From assembly GCA_020747065.1 (NCBI GenBank), contig JAGMVK010000024.1:434001-498000 (forward strand): a stretch of 64,000 nt of DNA, written 5' to 3'. The DNA is from Cadophora sp. MPI-SDFR-AT-0126 (lineage: Eukaryota > Ascomycota > Leotiomycetes > Helotiales > Ploettnerulaceae). The translations under genes and the position numbers were made by a program. The notes below the pieces were generated by a model. The model worked only from the letters and a program-made list of their open reading frames with translations. It ran no database searches and was not told the origin of the DNA. Numbering within the stretch: the first letter of the stretch is position 1; each line of letters begins with the position of its first letter. Positions 1-10,848 of the stretch are shown here, piece after piece.

Positions 1-850
1 TTGATACAATAGAATAGCTCGATACGCGAAAGGATTAGTAATCTTATAATAGGTGTATTCAAGAGTATATACTAATACAGAACTAGACTTTATTAGTACT
101 CTAAAATTAAAGCATATAATTAATTTCAAATATTCTATTATTAATTCTTAATAAACTTACTTAAAGAGTATTAGTACTTGAGTAAGAAAGTGTAAAATAA
201 GATTATTTAATTTAACTTAATTATTAAATTCTTAAGATCTTATAAGAGTTATATAATATTCAAATAATTCAAGTGATATATATTTCTATACTTAGTAATA
301 TTATTAATTTAATATCTATTTTATTTCTGTAACATTAAAGTGACGGAAGTACTAGAAATAGGAGTACTCAGGTTTAGCCGGAATATTACCGAACGGAAGC
401 CTAACCAGATTCGTATATATATAGAACTACTCCCCCTCTAAGAGCTCCTTACCTTCTTATTTCCTTTATACTAGACCTATAATATTACTATTTACCTACT
501 CTCTTACTCTTATACTTAATATTACACTTAGTAATATTACGTCGTTATAATTTCGTCATTAAATTAAATTTAATACTTTACTTTTGTAAAGTATCTATTC
601 TTTACTTTTATAATATTAGTTCTAAAATTAGTTGCTAATATAAATACCAAAGAACTAACGAGAACGAGCGATTTCACTAATATACTAGATATTAATAATA
701 ATCTTTTAAAAGGGTTTAATTAAATTTCTACTAGACTTTTTAAGTCTTTGAAAGTTAGCGCTTTTACCTTATTATATCGAGTTATTTATATAATCCTTAG
801 TAGATTAAGAAGTCTTAAAGATCGTGAGTCTTTCCTGTCACGACAAGGTG
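1..850. other. AT-rich RIP-like decayed DNA
   Basis: This stretch is dominated by TA-rich sequence with stops in all frames, and I can recognise no protein. A slightly more GC-rich island at about 340-430 suggests remains of a mobile element. It abuts the 3' end of the Hsp70-like gene at 855, which stops early at the border. Confidence 0.6.
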
Positions 851-854
851 TTTC

Positions 855-2123
855 TTATTTAAAGTCAGTAACTTTCAAATGCAGATATGTAGTAAGTGAT
901 TGACTAACTAGAGTGAACAAGTTACCGGCGTTGTCGCCGATCTTGAGCCTCGGAATCTCCCGTTCTAGAACTTCCAGATACGGATTGAACGCTTCTTGCA
1001 CTTCATTCCTAAAGACTGCTGGTAAATAACGTACGTCGAAATGTTTCCAAATGGACCGAAGGAAGGAGGTTCTTACTCTAGAAGGTAAATTCGGTCTTGA
1101 AGCAACGGATGGGTAACGCGAAATTCAAAGCGAAAGTCCTTATTCATGATCTTGTCCAACACATGACATACATCATTCCATCCCGCACTTTTCGTGATGA
1201 TATTCAGCTCCCGATATCGAAGATTGGCATCGCTGATATATGGAGTCATCCGTGCATCCAAAGCCTTTCGCAACCTCTCATATATCGGCTGTGTTGGAAG
1301 CTGTATGGAGAAGTCCGTCATCTTGACACCGATTCCACCTTGAACCGTGTTGCGACTATAAGGTAAGGCGCAGACGTCTGCCGTGGATCCTCCGAGATCA
1401 ACGACTGTCAGCAGCTCTTGAACGGTGATCCACTTCACGTCGTCTTCATCGTCCTCCACGGCCTCGGCTATCTCGGGCGAGAAAAAGGAACATACCCCTT
1501 CACTGTGTACTGCCTCGGCACTAACTTTCCAGTGCCTCTCTATTGTCATCTGCTTAGCGGCGTCCATGATTGTCCTGCAAAGGGCAAGAGCGAGTTTCTT
1601 GTCCCAAGATGCCGGAGTTGTGAAGTAGATCAAGGCTTCGAACTGCTGGCCGTACAAAAGCTGCTGGTTCCCCAATTTCTCCTCGATTTTGCGGAAGGTG
1701 TGATCGAGGTGGTACCCGAGGAGGGCTTTGTAGTCCCTGTAGTCGATGTTGTCTTGATTCCATTCTGATGGTTCCGAAGACACGATGTCAAAAAATCGTT
1801 GTTTGAAGAATTCCTTGACAGCATCAAAGGCAATCTCGGAGGGAGGATAGCCATATGCGACTGCCTCTCCGGTCGATGTGTTGCAAAAGATCTTGGCCGG
1901 CAGTTTCTGGTCTTCTAGATGTTGAGCACCAGGCCATTCCTCGACTGCAGTGAGAGCAGACGTAGAAGGGAACGCCGCAAGGTCACTGTTAAGTAGTATG
2001 AAGCCAGCAGCTATTACTTTTGTTTTAGCATACAATTTTCTATGGCAAAGAAGTGCTCCTACCGATTGAGGTCTGACCAATGTCGAGCAACACTAATGCT
2101 CTGCTTATCAGAGGACGCCGCAT
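855..2123 (-). CDS. Hsp70-like (HSPA12-type) ATPase domain protein, C-terminally truncated
   Basis: I model three exons: 2063-2123, 1077-2010 and 855-1008. The introns are 2011-2062 (GTAGGA...AATAG, branch-like TGCTAAAAC) and 1009-1076 (GTAAGA...TTTAG). Joined in frame they give 382 aa. The start is the ATG at 2121-2123, which puts a phosphate-1-like motif (LDIGQTS) at residues 13-19. A WPG motif follows, and a phosphate-2 motif (DLGGSTADV) lies at about residues 223-231. These are the ATP-binding motifs of actin/Hsp70-fold proteins. Fungal HSPA12-like proteins usually run to about 550-600 aa and have a GGxxxS adenosine-binding segment after this point. Here the frame stops at 855-857, where AT-rich DNA begins, so the C-terminal third is missing. 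The phosphate-1 motif is also atypical (GQTS instead of GTTY). The family assignment is firm; the exon borders are inferred, and function is doubtful because of the truncation. Confidence 0.72.
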
Positions 2124-2978
2124 GGGTGTAGGGAGGGAACAGGACATCGCGATGTGGCTTTTTTTCTCAAGTGGGACAAAAGATGAGAGTCTTGATGGCA
2201 GACAATCTGGAAAAGGATAAGCTTAAGAACCCTTTACTTGCTCTTCTGGACAGAGGAAAATACTAACAATGAGCGATCGGTTTATGATTGGTCAAATCTC
2301 TGTGCGCTGTTTACATGAGGGCAAACTTCGACGTACAGCTGTTTTGGAATAAGAAGAAACCATCGCTCGCGGCTGCTGCGCGTACTACTGATCTCGCAGT
2401 AAGCCAGGACGCGCTCCACGAAAGTGAAGGTAGACAGCGGGAGGTTACATCTGCGGGGTACATGAGAGAATAGTCTGGCGGCAGTTGACCAAGCATTTGA
2501 TGTCGGAGTAAAGTTCATCAGCCAATACTTGCATGAGAAGAAGTCAAACTTTGGAAATTTGTGTTGCTTAACTTGACGGGCGGATGGATGCAGTTTCGGA
2601 AAAATCAATTGAAATCGAAACACAAATTTGCCAAATCAGAAGGGCAGTGTGGTTTGTACCACATGCAAGCTTTCCACCTGCGATGCTTCAGTCCCACCTC
2701 TGTTTGTAATATTCTCACATACTTTTCAACAAGGCTAAGCGAGGGTTGCCTGATTATTGACTGTTGTGAAAGCACCAAGTACGGAACATTCTCTCGGTCT
2801 TCCGATCAATTATCTGTCATCTGTCCTCTGTCACACAACATAATCAATGTAACGAAATACGGCTCGAAACATCCATGCACGTCAGCATCAGGTACACAAC
2901 TTTTCTTCTTACTTCTTCCTTCTTCCCTCTTCCTTCTTTTCTTTCAGCTTCCCGCCTACCCACTTCGTCCCACTGTTG

Positions 2979-3033
2979 TCTGCCGTGTACCGTCTGCCGT
3001 GTACCGTCTGCCGTGTACCGTCTGCCGTCTGCC
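2979..3033. repeat. 14-bp tandem repeat
   Basis: Three exact copies of TCTGCCGTGTACCG occupy 2979-3020 and a partial copy follows. The array lies about 270 bp upstream of the ATG of the gene at 3301, in a pyrimidine-rich leader that also has TTCTC runs near 3207-3232. Confidence 0.85.
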
Positions 3034-3300
3034 ACTTGCCAGCCTCAATTATCGTACCAGGTGCATTAAGGGTCAGGGTCAGGCTCAATCTCAGCTCAGT
3101 TTCCTATTACCTGTGTATGTGTGTGTGTTCCTCCATTCACTCATCCGTTCACTGATTGGCTTCAGCTTCGGCTTCGTCTTCACAACATCACATCACATCA
3201 CTCTCTTCTTCTCTTCTCTTCTCTTCTCTTCTCAATCACTGCGAGAAAGACTACGAAAGCCACGAAGTTTCACCAAGAACGAGCGACAAATCAGTCAGCC

Positions 3301-4904
3301 ATGGCTAACAAACGTGTCTTCATAGCAGTAGTGATCTCAACTGCAGTCCTATCTGCATTGACTGGTGCCATATGCACATGGATGATGCTCTCGTGGAAGA
3401 TATCTCAAAGGGCAAAACAACAACAACAACAACATCAACAAGATGCTCCTCCTGTCTCAGGTGACCAAGAGGTTCAAGGTGATCATCAACAACAGCAAAA
3501 TCCCTCAGAAACAGAGACCAACAGCAACACTATCTCCACCATCGCCGCCACTGCTCAGCCATCGTCACTTCCAGCAGACTCCTCCTCTAACCCGCCGCTC
3601 CAAGCTGCAACATTGTCTGCTCTCCCCTCCTCCTCCTCATCACGATCACCATATCCCGACGACTGGACCCCGCAACCACGACAGTTTGCTGCCAAAGAGC
3701 GGAACCTGTTTCAAGAATACAGAACAATATATGTCCTTGAACGGTTTGATAACTTGCAATCAGCCATTCGGAATTTTGCTGCCAATGTTGTTTGGAGTAC
3801 GGCAGTGGCGCCTCGTTCAGATTCATACCCGAAGGATACCCTCCACACTCACCAATACTCCTACACAGCCCACGAACTGGCTCAGCTTAAGCTTTTGACA
3901 GAGCGTTTGCGGGACAAGAGCTCTCGCAAGTCGGCATTGACCGCCCTCCTCTCTTGGTTCGCCATCACCAATATCTCTCTCCTTGGCGGCTCAACGGCAC
4001 ATACTCTCCTGTCTCCCGCACTGGTCGCGGCAGCTCAGTCGATTGATGGAAACAAATTTGACGAGTTTGGTTGCTGGGCTTGGGAGAAGACAAGAGTGTA
4101 CATGTGCTTTCTACTCTGCCCATCACTGCGGCTTTCACTCCCGGCACTACATGAAGATCTGAAACAGCAGCCCGTCAACCCAGAGGGTGTCAACAAGCTC
4201 GTCAATCTTGTCCGAGATCTACTGGAGCCACATATAATTTCACTGGAAGATAGCCAGCAGCTGCTTGGGTTCAGAAAATGCTTTGACATTGCTGCTGTAC
4301 TTGGCTTTGGTATCCAGCGAGACCTCCGCCCATGGAGATTCAGCTTCGCGCATCGTGACCCAGAGGAAGGTCGGCATGATGAAACAACTGCTGTGAGGGC
4401 ACGCCAACTTGCTCCATTCTCGATCGCATCCTCCTCTGATATAACCGACGATGATTTCGTTTCTCGAAAAGAAGTGTAAGCACAAAACCTCGCTCGTCGT
4501 CTTCTCTGACTTTCCAATGGGCGGAAATGTTTACTAATTGCATCAACTTCTTCAACTGTAGGACACTCTTTCCTGCTCTGATTGCCCTTGGAGACAGATC
4601 GGGAGTTCGACACCAGAATCCTCCAGTTGTTTTAGCGGCTCAGCGTATGAAGTGGACTTGAACTGGGGACTTCAAATGGACAGGTGGAGACCTCTTGAGA
4701 GAAATGGGGGAGGGAGGATACACGAAGACGAGCGTTCGCTGGCTCTTGAAGAAGAAGCAAGACACATTGGCTACACCAGAGGAACTGGGAAATGCATTCT
4801 TTTCCAACCACCTTTACATACCAAGATCATCGCCCAAGCCTCCGTCGATCCTTCATATCCCTCTGTGGCACTTAAGTCCAGCCTTGGTCCAGTATATCTC
4901 ATAG
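3301..4904 (+). CDS. membrane-anchored protein of unknown function
   Basis: The ATG at 3301 starts a protein with an N-terminal hydrophobic segment (residues about 5-29), which is a signal anchor. Next comes a low-complexity Q/S/P/T-rich linker (about 35-125) and a predominantly helical globular region. Intron 1 is 4476-4561, with a GTAAGC donor, a TTACTAAT branch and a TGTAG acceptor. After it the frame meets TGA at 4659-4661. The same frame then stays open to 4904 with protein-like composition. A 39-nt GTATGA...ACAG intron at 4645-4683 would remove the stop and keep frame, giving about 492 aa. If it is not spliced, the product ends after 424 aa. I recognise no domain. The gene converges on the one at 4958, with only 53 bp between them. 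Confidence 0.6.
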
Positions 4905-4957
4905 CTCCCTACTACTCGGCAACTAGGAAGCTGAACCCCTCGAAAGGACCGGGACCG

Positions 4958-5425
4958 TCAGTTTTGCAAAGTAATCTTGTGCTCTAATGAATAACCAACA
5001 ATGTCAGCGTATGCGTCCAGGAACAAGGGAGTCAGTCTTCTGTGACTGAATACGTACCGTTTAACATCCTCGTGATACTTCTTAATCAAAGCATCGATCT
5101 TTCCTTCCATTCGATCAGCAGTCCCGGTCGCAATGAGGATCGTAGTCCACCCCAGATTGGAACGATATCGCTTTTCCAGAAGCCGGGTGTATTCCTCAAC
5201 ATGTCTCGAGATGTCTTGTATGGATGCACGAACGTTCTGCCAGTCACAATCCGCAATATCTAATTCCTCGATATGTCCACAAATGCATTTCATATCTCGG
5301 AAGTATCGAGAGAGTGTTTCGTGACGATTAGCACTGATGTTTTCTACAGCCCTGAGAAAGGTTTCCACGCGTGTGATCACGGTAGCTAACTTGTCAACTG
5401 CTGCAATGGCGGCTGCTACTTCCAT
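4958..5425 (-). CDS. small all-helical protein, STAND N-terminal-like
   Basis: The product is 155 aa if it starts at the ATG at 5425. The longer frame to 5506 adds 27 residues with no obvious role. The start MEVAAAIAAVDKLATVITRV is an amphipathic helix, followed by further charged helices. This pattern is seen in fungal N-terminal domains of STAND/NLR-type proteins and in the HeLo-like families. No nucleotide-binding motif follows, so it is either a stand-alone helical protein or the leftover N-terminus of a larger gene. The assignment rests on helix pattern only and is tentative. It is convergent with the gene ending at 4904. Confidence 0.5.
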   Translation of the reverse strand: MEVAAAIAAVDKLATVITRVETFLRAVENISANRHETLSRYFRDMKCICGHIEELDIADCDWQNVRASIQDISRHVEEYTRLLEKRYRSNLGWTTILIATGTADRMEGKIDALIKKYHEDVKRYVFSHRRLTPLFLDAYADIVGYSLEHKITLQN

Positions 5426-6329
5426 TGTGAATTGAGAAATAGAGTTGATTGAGTTAATGAAGGTGAGGAAGTTAGGAATGAATGCGTGCGCTCGGTGGAT
5501 TGGCAATGGTGTAGTCCAGAGCGTCTCGGTATGTGGTGCCGGGAGGTGGGTGTGGATTGGGCGTGGGCGTGGTGTGCGAGCAACTGGGCATGGATCAAGG
5601 CGGTCTTGAGATTCAGAGGAGACGGAAAGGTAGTGCTATCAGACCCTATCCCATGAAGCGTTATGTACATGTTTGATTAGAGCTGGCGACTCCAATCCAC
5701 ATTGTTCACGTCACGTACACTTGTCGTGATACGCATACAAGCCAGCGAAAAGTGAAGTAAAGGAACACCTCGTTGTTGGTCGACGATTGACAGCAGAATC
5801 ATTCGGAACAGGACTATCTTCCGGCAAGAACTGAGCTGACTGACGCAGATCCAGAAGAAAAGAGGAGAAAACAAACTACACACATGAATCATCCCTGCAA
5901 TTAAACGAACTAGGGTTCATGATACACAAATCGCGATCAATTGTTCCAACACTCCCCAGATCTTCCAGAAACTATCTTGACTCAATGCCAGATTTAGTCG
6001 CGAATATCTACACGTTACTGATGATGAAAAAAGGATATAAAAGATGAACATGTCAAAGTAGAGTCATGATCGCATAACTTAGACCCTACAACACAGTCCT
6101 CGCTACTCTTTCCCTTGGTCAATGTACAGAAGAAGCTTCCAAGAACCAAGGAGTGAGTAAGAATTGTAGGATAAGAACATATTACTTATCAGAAGAATAG
6201 GGAAAGGAACTTAGGCCGGAAACAAAACTCATAAAAGTATAGGGGAAAGTAAGGGAGCGACGGTATAGTTGTTTAAGTTAAGAAATAAGAGTAGTAAGAG
6301 AATAGAAAAACGACTTCTTTCTTTCCCCT

Positions 6330-6353
6330 CCCCCCCCCCCCCCTTTTTTTTTT
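6330..6353. repeat. C14-T10 homopolymer junction
   Basis: Fourteen C (6330-6343) run directly into ten T (6344-6353). The tract separates a mixed region from the purine-rich repeat to its right. Confidence 0.9.
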
Positions 6354-6439
6354 GTTTGACAAGCCTATGGATTTTCCAAAGTTAAGTAAGGAAAGGAGAT
6401 TAAAGGCTGAAGTGGTGTAGTAGAAAGGGAGCGAAGTGA

Positions 6440-6552
6440 AAATAGGGAGAAGCGAAAGATAGGGAGAAGGAAAGGACAAAGAGAAGTAAAGGATAGGGAG
6501 AAGCAAAGGACAATGAGAAGCAAAGGATAACGAGAAGTAAAGGATGGGGGAG
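6440..6552. repeat. purine-rich minisatellite (GAGAAG-AAAGGA type)
   Basis: Degenerate tandem units of about 18 bp resembling GAGAAGCAAAGGATAGG repeat at least five times on the plus strand. The tract is almost pure purine and lies beside the C14T10 run. Confidence 0.7.
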
Positions 6553-6770
6553 ATAAATATGGCGAAAAGTAGAAAGAGAGAGAAGCAGAGAAGAAAAAGA
6601 AGTGAGCATGTAGTATACACAAGAGGATATGAACATCAAGAGGTCAGAGAACGCGGTTGTCGGTCTAAGAAAAGTAAAGAGGGTATTGGGATAAGGATAA
6701 TAATGACCTAAAAATGTGTACCTGAATATCTAGAAGTACGGCAAAATACCTCACCGCCATTAATCTCCCT

Positions 6771-7638
6771 CTACTTGTTCTCCTTCTTCTTCTTTTCTTT
6801 CTGTCCTCTTCGTCCACTCTTTCCACCCTTCCTAACACTCCCCTGGCTTAACCCCATACTTCGTTGACCAGCCTCACTCACAGCCCTCTCATCTCTTCCC
6901 CCTCGGCGACTAGATTCCCTCCTCTCACTTCCCTTCTCTTCGCATTCAATGTATGAATCCGGCAGCTCAGACTCCACACTCGGACCCCGACGTCCTGTTC
7001 CTCCGCCCTCTCCACCACTGTTTTCTCCCTCTCTCCGCGTTCCTCGTGTCGTTACCTCCCGGCCCTTCTCCCGCCGCAGCTGCTGCTTCTTCAGCTTTTT
7101 CAACTCCTTCTCCCACGCTGCTCTCGACCGCTCGGCTGCGACCATCTGATGGAAGGCTCGCTGTAACGCTGGAGATGGAGGTTCAGGTGCATCGACATAC
7201 TCGACGTCCTTCGATGAGGAAGGGGTGGGTGAGTCTGACAGCAAGTCTGAGTCTGAGTCTGAGTTGTTTTCCGAGGCAGATGAGTTGCGAGATGTCTGTC
7301 GTCTTCTTCCCGTTGCTCTTCCCCCTCCTTGGGCGAATCTTCTTCTTCCAATGTGCCTGCGGAGTCTGAAACCGGTTCAGTGGCGGTATCCTTCGAGTCC
7401 TCGCTGGCAGATTGTGGCTCGGTGCGAAGAGAAGTAGAGCGATGGGAGCGGGAGCGACTTCTTTGGGGTTGCGAGCGGGTGCGAGGGCGTTGGCGGTGGT
7501 TGCTATTGATTCTTGGTGGTGTGGAAGGGAGGCATTGACTTCGATGGCGCTTGTTAGTTTTCGTTGTTCAATTCCAAAAATTTCGTTTACGCTGTTTGTG
7601 ATATATTTTCTACCACTCCCTCCAAATGGGTCAACCAT
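6771..7638 (-). pseudogene. charged low-complexity protein, frame changes
   Basis: A coding-like track runs from the ATG at 7638 to the stop at 6771, but it changes frame twice. It begins MVDPFGGSGRKYITNS. An R/S-rich then E/D-rich stretch follows in a second frame (about 7590-7290). A third frame (about 7330-6771) has SDSDSD, a basic coiled-coil segment (EKELKKLKKQQLRREKG) and a K/R-rich tail. The first change could be an intron starting at a GTAAAC donor near 7592, since CTAAC-AAG follows. No intron explains the second change, near 7300, so a frameshift is likely. The composition suggests a nuclear or nucleic-acid-associated protein, but no domain is recognised. It may be a live gene with introns I cannot resolve. 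Confidence 0.4.
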
Positions 7639-8184
7639 GTGACTCAGCGGTCACATGCCAACTGTCACATGCTAATAGAAACACCTGCAAAACACTCTTT
7701 ATTCTGACACAGGGTTGCTTGGTAGCACAGCAGGCTGCGCCATTTCGGACAGCCGACGAGGAATAAATCCATTTGGTGACTTGCGGATCCGATGAAACAT
7801 GGCTTTGTTGGTGAGACATGTGTGACTGTCCTCCACTGATTTGGTGACACATCAGCTTCCCAAGGCTTCCTTCTGCGAGGTGTCTACAACTCAACACATA
7901 TCAACACCCGGTCATCCCTACTTCAAATAAACAGTGCTTCTCTTTTGCAAGTGAAATGACAATCCTACTGTATTACACTGGCTGAGTTACACTAAAAGCT
8001 CCAGCCCGGCAGTCACGTAAAATCGTATCCACTTAGAGTGGCTTTCGATGCGCTGGCAGCCCGGCACACCTTTGACCATCGATTGCATGCCAATCGGCTC
8101 AGGAGAGGTCTTCGCCATTCACTTGACGCTGAGTCTGAACGTCTTTGCTCTCGGCTCTATCTTCGCGACAGGTCAGGAACTGAG

Positions 8185-10848
8185 ATGGCGAAGCTTCCTT
8201 CGGTCAATTACGGGCAAAACGACAGGACGATGAAGAGTTTGTTGGAGGAATCAGCCATCCACGACGAGATCGCGCAGGTTGAGCAGAGCAATGTTTTCAG
8301 CGCAGCCATGCTCCGATCCACCGCTCTAGGAGCCCTCGTGGCGAGGCTCCAAAAGTCTTTCTACTATCCCAATACTCCCCTGGAAGAGAATGCTTGCTTG
8401 GGGGATGATGGTGACCTGTGCGAAGTCTGCTCTAAGATTCCTCTAATGTGGGAAACTCGCCCTACAGGGCCGACGACAAGCACGGGAGGCATCGCCCTGG
8501 CTCGCGAGGTCTCCCTAGGCAGTTTGAACCTAGTTAGGGAGCGCACCAACTGCGCGATGTGCCGCATTGTCAGGTCTATTTTAGACAAGGATGGTTCCAT
8601 TGGTAATTCGGCGAATCTCGAGTGCGTCTTAAAACCCGCCGAAGGGGCGTTTCGCACATATCTCGACCACACATACGTGGCCGATGTCTTTTACGGCCGC
8701 CATGCTGGGAGTCCTCTTCGAGGCCATATCAGCTGGCAACATTACCGTCACATCCCTCCCACAACCTGGACGGCAAAACAACCGGAAAGAGAATCCTCTT
8801 CCGTCCAGAACATGTGGGCACAAGCCTGCTGCCGAATCATATCGCATCAAAACTTTTCGGACCAGTGCGCCGATTTTGGTCAGATCTGTGGATGGCTGGA
8901 AAAATGCCAGCGTGGGCATGATAATACATGCAACCCAGATTGGCCGAAACCCGCCCCGAAGTCGACATCCTCCCCTCAAGTCGGGCTTATGATCCGGCTT
9001 GTCGACGTCATTGAGAAGCGGCTTGTGCCGAACTGCCTTTCAACGGAGTACAGCTATGCTACTCTCAGCTATGTGTGGGGAAAGAGCAACATTGGCACAA
9101 CCACCACGGAGAACCTCAAACCAAGGATGTGTCCCGGTGGCCTGGACACGAAGTCCCGCACTCTCCCAGCCGTCATCCAGGACGCCTGTTCCGTTGTCGA
9201 GAAGCTCGGTAAGCGGTACCTCTGGGTTGATTCACTCTGCATCCTTCAGGACTGTAAGTGCGATCAAGACGCACAGATTCCACACATGGACCAGATTTAT
9301 TACCATTCCCTTTTCACTATCGTGGCGCTGTCTGCTACCGAAGCGGCGTCTCGACTTCCCGGCGTTGAGCCAGGGTCACGTCCTATTCCGATCCAGCAGA
9401 CTGAGCGAACGGCATCTTGGATTCTGTCGTCAGTTCCACCCACTCTCGACAGAGTCTTGAAGCTTCCGTGCTACGAAACCCGCGCGTGGACACTCCAGGA
9501 GCGTCTGTTGTCAAATCGACGTCTCTACTTTAGCAACTGGCAAGTCTACTTCCAGTGCTATCGATACGTGTACCAGGAAGCCTACGACCGGCCTCGTCAG
9601 ATTGTACAAAATGGGAGCTCGATATCATTTCAGTTTACTCCCGCTTTTAGGGAATTTGCTCTCAACCTGAGCCATTGTAGCTTCTCGCTCGCTAACACGT
9701 GGCACATCCGGCGCCTGCACCTCAGCAACCAGACGACCCTTATTCAATGGAACCAGGATTCCCTGATCATGTACGACCAGCTTGTGGCCGAACTCTCGGG
9801 TCGGAATCTGACTGATGCCTCCGATATCCTCAAGGCTTTCGCCGGGCTCGTGACGTATATGGAGAGCAGTCAGACTGGCCCGTTCGTCGCAGGGATGCCC
9901 CTCAACATCCTCGACCGCGCGTTGCTGTGGGCGCCGACTCAGGAGCTGAAGAAACGCGTCCTCAAACAGGGAGTTCGCAGAATACCGACTTGGTCCTGGT
10001 GCGCTTGGGATCGCCAGGTGCGCTACACATGGGCCACCTTCGGAGTCCTGAGTCGACTCATGAATTGCGACGTCAGATCCATATCATCCTGCATCACTGA
10101 TATTTTCCTAGAGAATCGAGGCTCTCTCTGCCGTGTTGATCGACTAGCTTCTAATCTAAATGATCCTTCGCACGAGCTACCCCAGGGAACCCCAGCGGAC
10201 TATGGCATATATCCTCTCGAACGCCACCCCGATGGTGGTCAATACCTACACTTCAAGACAGCCGTGGCCCCAGCAGCTGTATTCTCAATCGACCGACAAA
10301 TCACACTTTCTGAGGCTGGAGGTGACTGGGATTTATTCCTGACCGCCGACCGCAACCAAAAGATCAGGAGTTTTAGGCGTGACCCGCTGGGCATCTTCGC
10401 TATTTTCGAGAAGCAGATGCCTCAAGTTGACCAATTGCCCATTGCGACCGCCGTGTACCGGCAGCGGAACAGAAAGGAACCCCCTCCCGAAGGAGAGGGA
10501 GATCACCCGGCCTGCTGGATTTCCGATAAGCACGGCAAGCAATGCGGCATCATGCTTGACTATGAGGAGCCGATGAAGGAGTTCTTTCTTCGCCACGACT
10601 GCTGGTTCATCCTTCTCTCCGCTCACACCAAACTTGGTGGCAAGTGTTTTCCAGCGGTTGCGGAAGCTCGAGGCGATACGTTCATGCTCCACGGCCAGTA
10701 TCCCCCTATAGGGATTGAGCCTGCCTTGTATAATGTTCTTTTGGTGAAGGAAGTAGGAGGGTATATGACTCGTGTTGGCTTGGCCCAAATTGAAGAAGAA
10801 GCTTTTATTGAGGCGGGAGGCGATATCAAGCGTGTCGTTCTTGGCTAG
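8185..10848 (+). CDS. HET-domain (heterokaryon incompatibility) protein
   Basis: Intronless, 887 aa from the ATG at 8185; the open frame extends upstream to 8038 without another ATG. The HET domain (PF06985) lies at about residues 280-440 with its usual signatures: TLSYVWG (about 289), LWVDSLCILQD (about 346), a Y..S.FTIVAL segment, and RAWTLQERLL (about 433). Two Cys pairs near the N-terminus (CEVC about 79, CAMC about 124) are the short zinc-ribbon-like feature often seen ahead of HET domains. The C-terminal half has the generic HET tail with a PTWSWCAW motif. HET proteins trigger programmed cell death after non-self recognition in filamentous ascomycetes. No partner gene is adjacent. The frame is intact and GC-balanced, so the gene appears functional. 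Confidence 0.9.
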   Translation: MAKLPSVNYGQNDRTMKSLLEESAIHDEIAQVEQSNVFSAAMLRSTALGALVARLQKSFYYPNTPLEENACLGDDGDLCEVCSKIPLMWETRPTGPTTSTGGIALAREVSLGSLNLVRERTNCAMCRIVRSILDKDGSIGNSANLECVLKPAEGAFRTYLDHTYVADVFYGRHAGSPLRGHISWQHYRHIPPTTWTAKQPERESSSVQNMWAQACCRIISHQNFSDQCADFGQICGWLEKCQRGHDNTCNPDWPKPAPKSTSSPQVGLMIRLVDVIEKRLVPNCLSTEYSYATLSYVWGKSNIGTTTTENLKPRMCPGGLDTKSRTLPAVIQDACSVVEKLGKRYLWVDSLCILQDCKCDQDAQIPHMDQIYYHSLFTIVALSATEAASRLPGVEPGSRPIPIQQTERTASWILSSVPPTLDRVLKLPCYETRAWTLQERLLSNRRLYFSNWQVYFQCYRYVYQEAYDRPRQIVQNGSSISFQFTPAFREFALNLSHCSFSLANTWHIRRLHLSNQTTLIQWNQDSLIMYDQLVAELSGRNLTDASDILKAFAGLVTYMESSQTGPFVAGMPLNILDRALLWAPTQELKKRVLKQGVRRIPTWSWCAWDRQVRYTWATFGVLSRLMNCDVRSISSCITDIFLENRGSLCRVDRLASNLNDPSHELPQGTPADYGIYPLERHPDGGQYLHFKTAVAPAAVFSIDRQITLSEAGGDWDLFLTADRNQKIRSFRRDPLGIFAIFEKQMPQVDQLPIATAVYRQRNRKEPPPEGEGDHPACWISDKHGKQCGIMLDYEEPMKEFFLRHDCWFILLSAHTKLGGKCFPAVAEARGDTFMLHGQYPPIGIEPALYNVLLVKEVGGYMTRVGLAQIEEEAFIEAGGDIKRVVLG

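Larger units (their letters stand above)
5426..6770. other. intergenic, no gene recognised
   Basis: No convincing coding sequence was seen. The left half is ordinary mixed sequence. From about 6330 it becomes low-complexity: a C14T10 homopolymer junction followed by a purine-rich minisatellite, both listed separately. Apparent frames across the purine-rich tract encode only S/F/L-rich low-complexity peptides. Confidence 0.6.

Noticed and set aside
3121..3300. Upstream extension of the frame at 3301 and the overlapping frame at 2561
   Set aside because: The upstream part is repetitive and pyrimidine-rich (tandem TCTGCCGTGTACCG, TTCTC runs). The hydrophobic signal anchor starts right after the ATG at 3301.
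6273..6639. Three overlapping minus-strand frames rich in S, F and L
   Set aside because: They are the low-complexity translation of the purine-rich minisatellite and the C/T run, not genes.
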